64,000 nucleotides of DNA from Bradyrhizobium sp. CB2312 (lineage in GTDB: Bacteria > Pseudomonadota > Alphaproteobacteria > Rhizobiales > Xanthobacteraceae): the NCBI RefSeq assembly GCF_029714425.1, contig NZ_CP121668.1:7275501-7339500 (forward strand), in the 5' to 3' direction. This document shows, one piece after another, positions 1 to 8,114 of the stretch; the stretch's first letter is position 1, and the number at the start of each line of letters is the position of its first letter. Under the pieces are notes generated by a model, which was not told where the DNA came from, ran no database searches, and was given only the letters and a program-made list of their open reading frames with translations. Both the position numbers and the translations under genes were made by a program.

Positions 1-438
1 GAATGCGGCACGCCTCGTTCCCCGGCTGCAGTCATAGAGCATCCTCGTGAAAACGTGGCGCGGGTTTCGCCCGGGCCCGGTGGCGCGGTACGTCACGGGC
101 ACGGTGATCCCGGTAGATGGGGCTGCGGAGGTATCGGTTTTGCGGCGGGGCTCCTGAATCCGATCAGCTCCTCCACTCGCTCTCAATAGCGGACGTGGCA
201 GCTCGCCTTACCAGCCGGCCGACGGCCAGAAGCAGCCATCAGGGGGACTTCGAAAGTGAAGCAGATCACACAATGTCTGGACCAGGTGCGCTAGGTTGTG
301 GGATGGCGGCACAGCTCGTCGGGTCAGGGAACAGCACCTGAACATCGGCCCAAGCGAGCATTGCAGCGCAACACATTGTACCTGCACGGGTCCTTTGTTA
401 CTTGCACCACCGTTGCCGCGTATGCGTAGGAGAGTTCA
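1..438. other. Intergenic, no recognisable gene
   Basis: Short open frames occur on both strands here, but none has a convincing ribosome binding site or a recognisable protein. No tRNA fold, repeat or mobile-element end was seen. The stretch ends in the ribosome binding site of the small peptide gene that starts at 439. Confidence 0.5.
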
Positions 439-561
439 ATGAAACATATTCGCGCATTTGCTTTTGCAATCGGGTTGCTGGCCCTGGCCGGCTTGGCGGC
501 GGGTACCTGCCTGGTCGTAAACCCGACGGTCGCCGTCGCAGGCTGCAGCGGACGGTGCTAG
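439..561 (+). CDS. Small secreted or membrane peptide, 40 aa
   Basis: The start is supported by a purine-rich ribosome binding site (GGAGAG, about 428-434) five bases ahead of the ATG. The product begins MKHIRAFAFAIGLLALAGLA, a basic N-terminus followed by one hydrophobic segment, and ends in a short tail with cysteines (CSGRC, plus one Cys just after the hydrophobic core). It reads as a signal peptide with a tiny mature part, or as a single-pass membrane peptide. I do not recognise the family. It lies just downstream of, and convergent with, the 593-6268 operon, so a link to that system is possible but unproven. Its good ribosome binding site and signal-like composition argue against a chance frame. 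Confidence 0.55.
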   Translation: MKHIRAFAFAIGLLALAGLAAGTCLVVNPTVAVAGCSGRC

Positions 562-592
562 ACTGCACCCGCCGGGCCTGTCTCAACGCCCG

Positions 593-2644
593 TCAATTCG
601 CCTCCTTGCTCAGATTGGCGAGTTGCGCCTTGAATTCACCCGTAATGTAGCGGCGTAGAAGATAGAGTTCGTGGCTGGGCACGTAGTGGAGATCCCGCAG
701 GGATTTTTCCAGGTTGGCTTGCGCTTTCCGCTCGAGCCGCTCCTTCTCGTCGCCCTCTTTCTCCAAAGCCAGCGCGTGTAGTGCGAACGCATATCTGAAT
801 AGCAAGTCGCTGTCTGAATTGGCATCGACGATCCCGGGCTGCTCCAACAACCTCACGGCCTCTTTGGGGTTGCCCTCTTGCAACCAAATGTAGGCGATCG
901 TGTCGGTAAAATTCGCGCGGCTGTCGGCCAGCCACGCCTCCGTTTTCCCCTTTATTCTCTTCACTTCATCCAAGGCCTTTTGTGCATACTCTTCCTTGGC
1001 CACCTTCAGATCGGCTCCGTATGTGGCGTAAGTCCACGCAACTTTATTCAACGCTCGCACGCGGTCTTCAGGCGCAGTTGCATTTTTTAGCTCCTTTTTC
1101 CTTAAGCTGATATCGTCGTTGAAACCCTTGGCTTCTTCGATCCGGGTATCCTTGAGTTGATCAGCGAATTTTTCAATTTGTGGAAGGGACCATCCAAAGG
1201 CCAACCACCATGCCGTGCCAGCAAGCTTGAGCTCCCCATCTATTATCGCGACGTTCCGAAACGACGCAGACCGAAGATCTGCATTTGAAAAATCATTGAC
1301 GCCGTTGAATTGCGCATGGTCGAAAATAGCGCGATACAAAATTGCGCCGGAGAAATTCGATTGAGCAATGACTGCCTCATCAAACCGCGCCGACGACAAT
1401 TCCGCATTCCGAAATTCCGCATCATATATCTTGCATTGGGAAAATGACGCATATCTGAGCGTTGCGTCTATGAATTTGACCCTGACAATCGCTGACTTGA
1501 CGAAATCCGCAATCGGGGGCGACTTGTCTCGATCATACATCTCTCTCAGATCCAGATCCTCCAGAGGCAGAGATTGAAAGCCAATCGGCCTGCCAAATTT
1601 GGCGAGCTTCTGGATTGCTTCTTCCGTGCTTCGCTTGTCACCGCCGGAAACTATCGTTTGTATCGCCTGCTGCACCTCAGCATCCTCCCAGGTGAGATAG
1701 CCTACCCGCAAACCGGCCCAAGCAACTGCAAGCGCGAAACCGCAGGCAATCGCCCCGGCAACGATCTTTTTGTTTCTGTAAGAAATATTCGCCGGGATAA
1801 ACTCGCGCTCCAGCTCATTCAGGTCGGCATAGTCTCCCAACGCCTTGTTGGCTTGCCTGGCAGATGTCAGAGCGCGATCGGCGCGCGCCCGTTGCGCCCA
1901 GAACACCGCCGTGTCGCGAAAAGCAACGCGCTCAGTGATCAAGGCGCGAAGCTCGTCCCATTGGCGCGTCAGCGCCTCGTATCGCAACGAGATCAACCCT
2001 CCCGGCTCCTCGCGCAAGACACCCGATGCAATAAGAGCATTGAGCACCTCCCTTGTCCGCTTGTGATCACCAAGCGAAAGAAGGTCATCGCGCTTGACCG
2101 TCACTGGCTCGCATGAACCATCACCCTCGGGCATGCGAACGGTACGTAGCAGCATTCGCCGCGCGATGCTCTCGTAGCCGGCACCATCGTCACCAAGCCA
2201 AGGGGCTACACGCAGCAGAATGCGTCGCAAGGAGCTCTTTGAATCACCTGCATCTTTCGCATCTTTCCGTCTGAACGAGGCGAGCAAATCGTTGCCGTTG
2301 GCGACCGTGGCCTTGACCGTCTCCCGATCAAAAGGCCTCAGTAGAGTGTCGCCCCTTATCGATGGCCCCTGCTTGGAACGTGTCTCGCGAGGAAACGAAT
2401 AGAGTTTCGCCAGCCAGAAATCGACGAGTGCCTGCGCCGTCTTTCGGTCATCCGGCGTATCCAGCACGGTACCAGTCATCGTGGCACGTTCGATGAAACG
2501 CTCTATCCTTTCAGCAATCTCGTCGCGGTCCAAGTCAGAAATTGAAAGCTCGTCTTCTGGAAGGATCGCGATCAATGCATCGCTTGCAACCTCGAAAGCC
2601 TTCAGCGAGACAAAAGGCGGAGATTCGTTTATTGTCGTGGTCAT
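593..2644 (-). CDS. STAND-type winged-helix / TM / pentapeptide-repeat protein lacking an NTPase domain
   Basis: About 683 aa. An in-frame TTG at 2659 would add five residues and almost abut the upstream stop; I prefer the ATG at 2644. Visible parts, numbered from the TTG: an N-terminal region (1-140) without a Walker A motif; a region (about 145-290) that matches the winged-helix and hinge part of nSTAND1 proteins, including the RYEALTRQWDELRAL segment that corresponds to their H-E-A-L-x-x-x-W signature and a closing LNELEREFI; a transmembrane helix at about 299-318; pentapeptide repeats at about 390-470 (for example FRNAELSSARF); and a helical, TPR-like tail (500-688). It is the last gene of a three-gene minus-strand unit, directly after the protease gene. 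No catalytic domain is evident, so it may act as a membrane-tethered sensor or effector. The family assignment is by pattern only. Confidence 0.72.
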   Translation of the reverse strand: MTTTINESPPFVSLKAFEVASDALIAILPEDELSISDLDRDEIAERIERFIERATMTGTVLDTPDDRKTAQALVDFWLAKLYSFPRETRSKQGPSIRGDTLLRPFDRETVKATVANGNDLLASFRRKDAKDAGDSKSSLRRILLRVAPWLGDDGAGYESIARRMLLRTVRMPEGDGSCEPVTVKRDDLLSLGDHKRTREVLNALIASGVLREEPGGLISLRYEALTRQWDELRALITERVAFRDTAVFWAQRARADRALTSARQANKALGDYADLNELEREFIPANISYRNKKIVAGAIACGFALAVAWAGLRVGYLTWEDAEVQQAIQTIVSGGDKRSTEEAIQKLAKFGRPIGFQSLPLEDLDLREMYDRDKSPPIADFVKSAIVRVKFIDATLRYASFSQCKIYDAEFRNAELSSARFDEAVIAQSNFSGAILYRAIFDHAQFNGVNDFSNADLRSASFRNVAIIDGELKLAGTAWWLAFGWSLPQIEKFADQLKDTRIEEAKGFNDDISLRKKELKNATAPEDRVRALNKVAWTYATYGADLKVAKEEYAQKALDEVKRIKGKTEAWLADSRANFTDTIAYIWLQEGNPKEAVRLLEQPGIVDANSDSDLLFRYAFALHALALEKEGDEKERLERKAQANLEKSLRDLHYVPSHELYLLRRYITGEFKAQLANLSKEAN

Positions 2645-2659
2645 CGTGGTCAGATCCAA

Positions 2660-4648
2660 TTATTCGCTCAAGAGAGAATAGAGCGGTGTCTCAAACTCCG
2701 TGATTTTCTTGCAAAGCGCGTTCAACTCGCGATCGACTTCTATGAAGCGACCTACACATTGATCGTAGAATGCGTTGAAATCTTCCTTGAGTTTTGAAAT
2801 TTTACCCGGCAACTGCGGCTCCGCCGGCGAATCATCCGCCATCCATGGCTCCATCATTCCCCTCAACTCTAACGACCAGTCCTCCTGAGGGAACGCGTCG
2901 CACAAGCCGATGAGCTTCGCTTTGAACTGCGGCCATCTCGAAAATCTGGCTTGGGGCTGAACCTTCTTTTGAGTCACGGCGTATTCAAGATCGCGATTGA
3001 GGGATTGCCATTCGTCGTGCTCGGAGACCAAGCCCGCAAGGCGCGCGCGCAGTCTGCCGACTGCAACTGTCCCCTCGCGCAGCCGGTTCAAGGAATTCTC
3101 GGGCATGGTTGCGCCAAGTTTCTGCTCGACCAGCCGCATCGTTTCGGCAAAATTTTTGAGACCGACGTTCTTTACCCTGCTAACCAACTCCTCGTTGATG
3201 CTCGAAGCTCTCGGCAAAAGGTGCGTAAGCCGGTCGGGCACCAGCAGCACCTCCTCGTCGATGTCAGCCACTGCCACGCTCGCGGCCTTTTTCATGACTT
3301 CGCCGCAGGCATCCAGCTCGTTGATCCAGTCCTGCTCTTCCTCTGCGGTCGGAAGATCCACGGTTTGATTACGAGCTTGTCTGGCCAAGCTCCGCAGGAA
3401 AATTCCTTCCTCCCTCAGGTATCGCCGCACATCGTCACCCGATGTGAGGCGTGTGAAGTGGCGGGCAATCACATCGAGCCGCTTTTGGAGATCGTGCAGG
3501 CAATTATGCAGCGCCTTGTAGCTGGCCAGGACGGCGATCTGCTTGCGTGTCTTTTCGAAATCGGGCCGGTAACTTTCCATGATATGGTGGAGGTCCCGCG
3601 CATGCCTAATGCCGTTGAGTTGGATCAGCGCGCGCTCGATCTTGGTTTCCAGCTCGCGATCATGTGCCTCCTGAACGTCCGGATCGTCATTTAGCGGCTG
3701 TAGCGAGTAACGCGGGACCTGCTCTGCAAAGGAACGGAGAGCTTGATCTTCCGGATGTGCCGCGATGGCGCCGCGTAACAGCATGCTGATCATGCCAGGA
3801 CCTTCTTGGACGAGCGACGGCAGTAGCGCGGACACGTATTCCTCGACCGTTTCAGCTTGCGTCACACTGCGCTCTGCCTCGACACCGAGCGAGAACCTCA
3901 CGGTGCGACGCAGCCCGTCGAGATTGGGCGTGAAGGCAGCGACCAGAAGTCCTTCCAATTGTGCCATCTGCTCCGGCGTCAGGAGGACGGTTGGCGCGAG
4001 TGGCGGGCGCAAACTCAGCCGTTCGGGATCGAGCGCAACGATGTCTCGCGCGCTGCACCCATAAAGCGTGCCGGCGACCGTGCGGCCCTCCTGCATCAGG
4101 GCGAAGCGCATCAACCCGATGGCCGCACTGCCGACAATGATTGGAGCCCCGGAAAGCCCCTTCGGGGGAGCTCCGGTGCCCGCACTGGCCTCGTCGCAGA
4201 AGAGTTGCAGCACCGGCTCATATGCGGATTGCCGGGTCGCGTAGGAGCTGGTCAATTGCGCTGCGTGGTCCATGACCTTCCCAGCCCAGATCATGCCGTT
4301 TATCGGTTGCGCGTCGGGATAACCTCGCGTTTTGAACAAATCGTCAGAATGGTCCAACTCGCGCAGTGGGATCGTCGGATAGTCCTCCAATGGCCCTGGA
4401 TCGAGGCATCGAAGCAGAACGCAGTCCGCGTCCTGATTCCATTTATCGGGTATCACCTCGGCGGCAGTCTTGTGGCCGCGGAATTCGAGCTGGATCGTGC
4501 CGGCGAAAAAAGCGGGTGGTTCGACCTTTCGGTCGGCGACGACGTGAAGCGCGGTTGCCACGATGTCGGGCGCCACGAGGAAACCCGTGCCGCGCCCGTT
4601 TTCACCATCGATGGTGATCCTGGCGATCGCGTCGCGAAATTCATCCAT
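2660..4648 (-). CDS. Trypsin-like serine protease with effector-associated domain and long helical C-terminus
   Basis: 662 aa. Residues 1-215 form a trypsin-like domain with an apparent complete triad: His35 in ATALHVV, Asp75 in DADCVLL and Ser166 in GLSGAPI. Residues about 226-312 look like an effector-associated domain of the EAD1 type: conserved hydrophobic helices, then AHPEDQALRSFAEQ close to the usual P-x-N/D-x-x-L-x-x-F ending. Residues 320-662 are strongly helical, partly coiled-coil, and not recognised. There is no signal peptide, so it should be cytoplasmic. The gene follows the phosphoesterase by 60 bp and abuts the STAND-like gene, which supports one operon. In known conflict systems, EADs join a protease to a STAND regulator by homotypic contact. 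No strong ribosome binding site precedes the ATG. Confidence 0.8.
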   Translation of the reverse strand: MDEFRDAIARITIDGENGRGTGFLVAPDIVATALHVVADRKVEPPAFFAGTIQLEFRGHKTAAEVIPDKWNQDADCVLLRCLDPGPLEDYPTIPLRELDHSDDLFKTRGYPDAQPINGMIWAGKVMDHAAQLTSSYATRQSAYEPVLQLFCDEASAGTGAPPKGLSGAPIIVGSAAIGLMRFALMQEGRTVAGTLYGCSARDIVALDPERLSLRPPLAPTVLLTPEQMAQLEGLLVAAFTPNLDGLRRTVRFSLGVEAERSVTQAETVEEYVSALLPSLVQEGPGMISMLLRGAIAAHPEDQALRSFAEQVPRYSLQPLNDDPDVQEAHDRELETKIERALIQLNGIRHARDLHHIMESYRPDFEKTRKQIAVLASYKALHNCLHDLQKRLDVIARHFTRLTSGDDVRRYLREEGIFLRSLARQARNQTVDLPTAEEEQDWINELDACGEVMKKAASVAVADIDEEVLLVPDRLTHLLPRASSINEELVSRVKNVGLKNFAETMRLVEQKLGATMPENSLNRLREGTVAVGRLRARLAGLVSEHDEWQSLNRDLEYAVTQKKVQPQARFSRWPQFKAKLIGLCDAFPQEDWSLELRGMMEPWMADDSPAEPQLPGKISKLKEDFNAFYDQCVGRFIEVDRELNALCKKITEFETPLYSLLSE

Positions 4649-4708
4649 GGCGGCTGTCCGGCAAGCGCCGGGCGCCGGAGTGCCAAGACGCGCTGGGAAC
4701 GCAGGGGC

Positions 4709-6268
4709 TCATGACGTTGCGGCCTCCGAGAAGTTCAGAAGTTCAGCCTTCGAAACCTTTCCATCGTCACCGACCTCAAAATGGACATAGGTCGGACGAA
4801 ACAACGTCCAGGCGGAAAAATCGCCGGCTTTCATCTGCGCCACGAAAGCCTGCAAGGCGGGCAGCGCGTCGGCCTCGGACTTCAGAATCTCATTGGGAAA
4901 CCGGAGGACATCGGCCCATGTACCGGTGTTCAAATAGAACCGGCCGTCGCCCAGAGATACGCGCTTGGCTTGATGGGTGTGGCCGAACACGACATAGCGG
5001 AAGCCGCCGCGATCGCAGAGCATTTGCGCGGCGTCCAGATATTCCTTCGCGCTTTCCGTGCCGAGCTCGAACGTATCGGTGTCCTGCAGGCCGCGCATGG
5101 CCTTCAGCAGCGCGGGCATTCGCCTCTCGAAGGGTTGGGATGTGCGCCCGAAGAGGAGCGCCGCGAAGCCGTAGATCCGGCTGACAGTGTCGGACGCGGT
5201 GACCTCGTCTCCAAGCTGGCCAAGCGGATCGGCTTCGGCAATTTCGGCGTCGAGGTCCCGGAGAAACCGTTCGGCCTGGTTTCCCAACGCAGCCTGCAGC
5301 GCCTCCTTCAGTGCCGCGCTCTTCTCGGACCGATCCGTATCTGTCTTCACGTTTCCATCGGAAGAAATCTCTTCGCCAAATCCGTTCTGGGCGGGGTCGG
5401 TGCGGCCTCCCATATCCTCGCCGGGAATGATGCTGATATCCTGCTCGGACCGAATGTCGCCGCCGAACCTGGGGGTCACCGGATTCGAGAGCCCGTGGCT
5501 GCGGGTTCGGCTGTAGAGGAGGGCGATCGTGGCAAGGCGCGAACGAAAGCCCGGCTCGAGGGCGAGCAGCATCGGCACCACGGCAGCGGTCTCGGGCTTC
5601 AGCAAATCCACGAACGGATAGTCGAGCTTGATCGTATTGATGACTTCGGTCACCATCTCGCTGCCGGCGGGCGGGGTGAACACATGCTCATCGGGTACAT
5701 CCAGCCGGCGCGACTGAACCGAGCGAACATGACGAAGTGCGTCGTAATCGACCTGGTTCCAGCTGTCGTAGCGATTGCCATGCTCGATCAGCGCGTCGCC
5801 GACAATGTAAGCCTCGCCGTCGTAGAGAAATTCGAAATCATGACCTGCCTTGATGCCGAGCGCGCGGCGGAACGCTGCGCGCACCGTAGGCAGGCTCAGT
5901 TCGATATCGTGATTTCCGAGCAGCACCACGAGACGGCCTCCCTTGTCGAGAAACCGCCCCATGGCGTCGAACACGGCCTGGTCCCGTTCGACGATCGATT
6001 GAAGTTTCTTGACTGCCAGGCCCGGATCTCTCGTGAAGGGAGACCATGCATTCGGCTTTTCATCGTGCTCTGCTAGAAAGTCGACCGTATCGCCGTTCAG
6101 GATCAGCTCGCTCGGACCTTGCTGTGCGAACTTCTGAGTGATGCCATCGATGAACTGTGCCACTGCATCGGCGCGGGTGCACAGCCGGAAGCCGCGCTTG
6201 CCCGATCCGCGCGGGTGCGCGTAATCACCACCGAGATGCAAGTCAGAAATGATATGCGTACTACGCAC
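4709..6268 (-). CDS. Calcineurin-like metallophosphoesterase, 519 aa
   Basis: All core metal-ligand motifs are present in order: SDLHLGG (Asp9, His11), NGDTVDF (Asp60), LLGNHD (Asn119, His120), EHGNRYD near residue 165 and VFGHTHQ near the C-terminus. The protein is long for the family because of an insertion of about 90 residues (about 255-345) that is rich in Gly, Asp, Glu and Ser and looks disordered. The start is a GTG with a good ribosome binding site (GAGAGGG, four to five bases upstream). No signal peptide is seen, so it is probably cytoplasmic. It is the first gene of the minus-strand unit with the protease-EAD and STAND-like genes. Its substrate cannot be read from sequence; nucleotide or nucleic-acid phosphodiesters are plausible. 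Confidence 0.85.
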   Translation of the reverse strand: MRSTHIISDLHLGGDYAHPRGSGKRGFRLCTRADAVAQFIDGITQKFAQQGPSELILNGDTVDFLAEHDEKPNAWSPFTRDPGLAVKKLQSIVERDQAVFDAMGRFLDKGGRLVVLLGNHDIELSLPTVRAAFRRALGIKAGHDFEFLYDGEAYIVGDALIEHGNRYDSWNQVDYDALRHVRSVQSRRLDVPDEHVFTPPAGSEMVTEVINTIKLDYPFVDLLKPETAAVVPMLLALEPGFRSRLATIALLYSRTRSHGLSNPVTPRFGGDIRSEQDISIIPGEDMGGRTDPAQNGFGEEISSDGNVKTDTDRSEKSAALKEALQAALGNQAERFLRDLDAEIAEADPLGQLGDEVTASDTVSRIYGFAALLFGRTSQPFERRMPALLKAMRGLQDTDTFELGTESAKEYLDAAQMLCDRGGFRYVVFGHTHQAKRVSLGDGRFYLNTGTWADVLRFPNEILKSEADALPALQAFVAQMKAGDFSAWTLFRPTYVHFEVGDDGKVSKAELLNFSEAATS

Positions 6269-6880
6269 TTGGCCCTCTCACACATAGCGACCAAGAAGCT
6301 GAAAAACGATCAAGACGCAGATTCGTCTTGGGTTACCAAGATGCCGAAAATCACACCTGGCCGTTGTTGCGACCGGAAGCCTCGAAGACGTTGAAATGGA
6401 GGCCTGCGCCGTTCAGCTCGCCCTGAACGGCTTGCGGGCGCTCTCGAGTGGCAGAGTGCAGAAAGGCAAGTTCGAAGGATTGTCGGTCCTTGCCGGCCAT
6501 TGACCACTCCAACAGTGCTGAAGCAGGCGTCGCAAGGCTCGGTCAGGCGGAGCACTCGCTACCGCTGCATATTGACACGATCTATTCTTGTACGGGAAAC
6601 ACGCCTCGACAAGTGATCTACTTCACACGCTCGTCGAGCGTGTCATTTTGTCGCGACTCTTCGATGTGCGCTGCTGTGACCGGGCCTCGCTCGATCGGCG
6701 GCACGATAGCAGCGTGGCCGGTGTTTTGCCCGACGTGTCAAACGTCGTCACGGCAGGACATGCCGTCGCGGCGCGGGCCGAAAATCCCTTATCGATCAAG
6801 GCCCCTTCTACTGTGCATGGGGTTGTTTTCGACACTTTTGTTGTGAGCCTCGGAGAAAAGAAAGAACGCACAGTGCCGGC
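6269..6880. other. 612-bp intergenic region containing one copy of a dispersed repeat
   Basis: The left part is the upstream region of the phosphoesterase operon, with no clear promoter match. A TTGACA at 6572-6577 has no credible -10 element at the right spacing. The right part holds the repeat copy described at 6717-6830. Open frames here look non-coding. Confidence 0.5.
6717..6830 (+). repeat. Dispersed repeat, copy 1
   Basis: Two blocks, 26 bases at 6717-6742 (core GTGTTTTGCCCGACGTGTCA) and 22 bases at 6809-6830 (core CTGTGCATGGGGTTGTTTTC), recur exactly and in the same order, inverted, at 50959-51050. The spacers differ in length (66 against 44 bases) and sequence. Both copies lie between genes. 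The pair is a real non-coding dispersed element of unknown function. Confidence 0.8.
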
Positions 6881-7942
6881 TCACTCCGCCTGCAGGATCT
6901 CCGCGATCGCAGCGCCTGCCGCGATGGTGCCAAGCTTGCCACCGACGTCGCGCGTCGCCCTGCCCTCGCGAAGGGCCTTCGCCACCGCGCCCTCGATCGC
7001 ACGCGCCGCTTCCTCATAGCGCACCGCGCCGCTTCTCTCGCCGTGCCAGGCCAGCAGCAGTGCCGTCGACAGGATCAGCGAGACCGGATTGGCGACGTCC
7101 TGTCCGGCGATGTCGGGCGCCGAACCATGCGCGGCCTGTGCCATGGCATAGCGGTCGCCGACATTGAGCGAGCCGCCGAGGCCGAGGCTGCCGGAGAGCT
7201 CCGCGGTGAGATCAGACAGGATGTCGCCGAACATGTTGGTGGAGACGATCACGTCGAAGCGATCGGGATTGCGCACCACATGCGCCATCATCGCGTCGAC
7301 CAGGATGTCGTCGACTTCGAGACCCGGATAGCTCTTCGCCGCCGCGCGGCAGATGTCGAGGAACATGCCGTCGCCGATCTTGAGCACATTGGCCTTGTGC
7401 ACGATGGTGAGATGCTTGCGCCGCTTCATCGCGAGACGGCAGGCGGCGTGCGCGATGCGCTCGCAGCACAGCCGCGTGATCCGGCGCAGCGACATCGCGA
7501 CGTCAGGCGTGACCAGCATCTCGCCGTTGCCCTGCTCCATGTTGCGGTCGGCATAAAACCCTTCGGTGTTCTCGCGCACCACGACGAGGTCGAAATCACC
7601 GATGCGGCCGGGCCGCCCGGCATAAGTGCGCGCCGGCCTGACATTGGCGTAGAGATCGAGGCTCTTGCGGAAGTGGCGTGAAGGGTTGATCTCGCCATGC
7701 GCCTCGTCCTTGAAGTCGAAGGTCGCGGTCGGGCCCAGGATCAGGCCGTCCGCGGCGCGGACGACGTCGAGAAGCTCGGGGCGCACCGTCGTGCCGAACT
7801 GCTTCAGGCTCGCATGCCCGACCGCGTGCTCCTCGAGCCGCAGATTGAGCTGGAAGCGCTCGGAGGCCGCGCGCAGCACGCCCGATGTCGCGGTCGTGAT
7901 CTCGGGCCCGATGCCGTCACCGGGCAAAACGACGATTTGCAT
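6881..7942 (-). CDS. Isocitrate/isopropylmalate-family beta-decarboxylating dehydrogenase
   Basis: 353 aa, normal for the family. The N-terminus IVVLPGDGIGPEIT is the family opening. The substrate arginine region (RHFRKSLDLYANVRP), VVRENTEGFY, the catalytic Lys in TIVHKANVLKIGDG, the metal-binding DILSDL and the nucleotide-binding AAHGSAPDIAGQDVANP are all present. Such enzymes oxidise and decarboxylate a 2-hydroxy acid (isocitrate, 3-isopropylmalate, homoisocitrate or tartrate) with NAD or NADP. Without the usual leuCD partners nearby it is probably not leuB; a tartrate-dehydrogenase-like or other 3-substituted malate activity is possible. It is divergent from the MFS gene at 8115. Confidence 0.85.
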   Translation of the reverse strand: MQIVVLPGDGIGPEITTATSGVLRAASERFQLNLRLEEHAVGHASLKQFGTTVRPELLDVVRAADGLILGPTATFDFKDEAHGEINPSRHFRKSLDLYANVRPARTYAGRPGRIGDFDLVVVRENTEGFYADRNMEQGNGEMLVTPDVAMSLRRITRLCCERIAHAACRLAMKRRKHLTIVHKANVLKIGDGMFLDICRAAAKSYPGLEVDDILVDAMMAHVVRNPDRFDVIVSTNMFGDILSDLTAELSGSLGLGGSLNVGDRYAMAQAAHGSAPDIAGQDVANPVSLILSTALLLAWHGERSGAVRYEEAARAIEGAVAKALREGRATRDVGGKLGTIAAGAAIAEILQAE

Positions 7943-8114
7943 GGCGTTTCCCTGTCATTGCAGCAGCCAGCGCGATCATACGCCGGCGCGAGGCGACATC
8001 GCCTCACCTTCGCGCATACACAGCATGCAAGCATATGCCTGTGGAAGCCGCCTTCGGCGTAGTACATGCCAAAAGTCCCTTTCAGCCACGCCGCCGGAGC
8101 AACGCGCTCACGCA

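Noticed and set aside
2660-4648. GKISKL near the C-terminus of the protease as a possible Walker A
   Set aside because: The preceding glycine spacing is wrong (no GxxxxGK), and there is no Walker B nearby.
6572-6577. TTGACA as a promoter in the 612-bp gap
   Set aside because: No -10-like hexamer at 16-18 bases, and no gene follows on that strand.
7665-8114. N-terminal extension of the MFS gene by 150 residues
   Set aside because: It overlaps the divergent dehydrogenase gene, and its composition is not protein-like; the family start fits the ATG at 8115.
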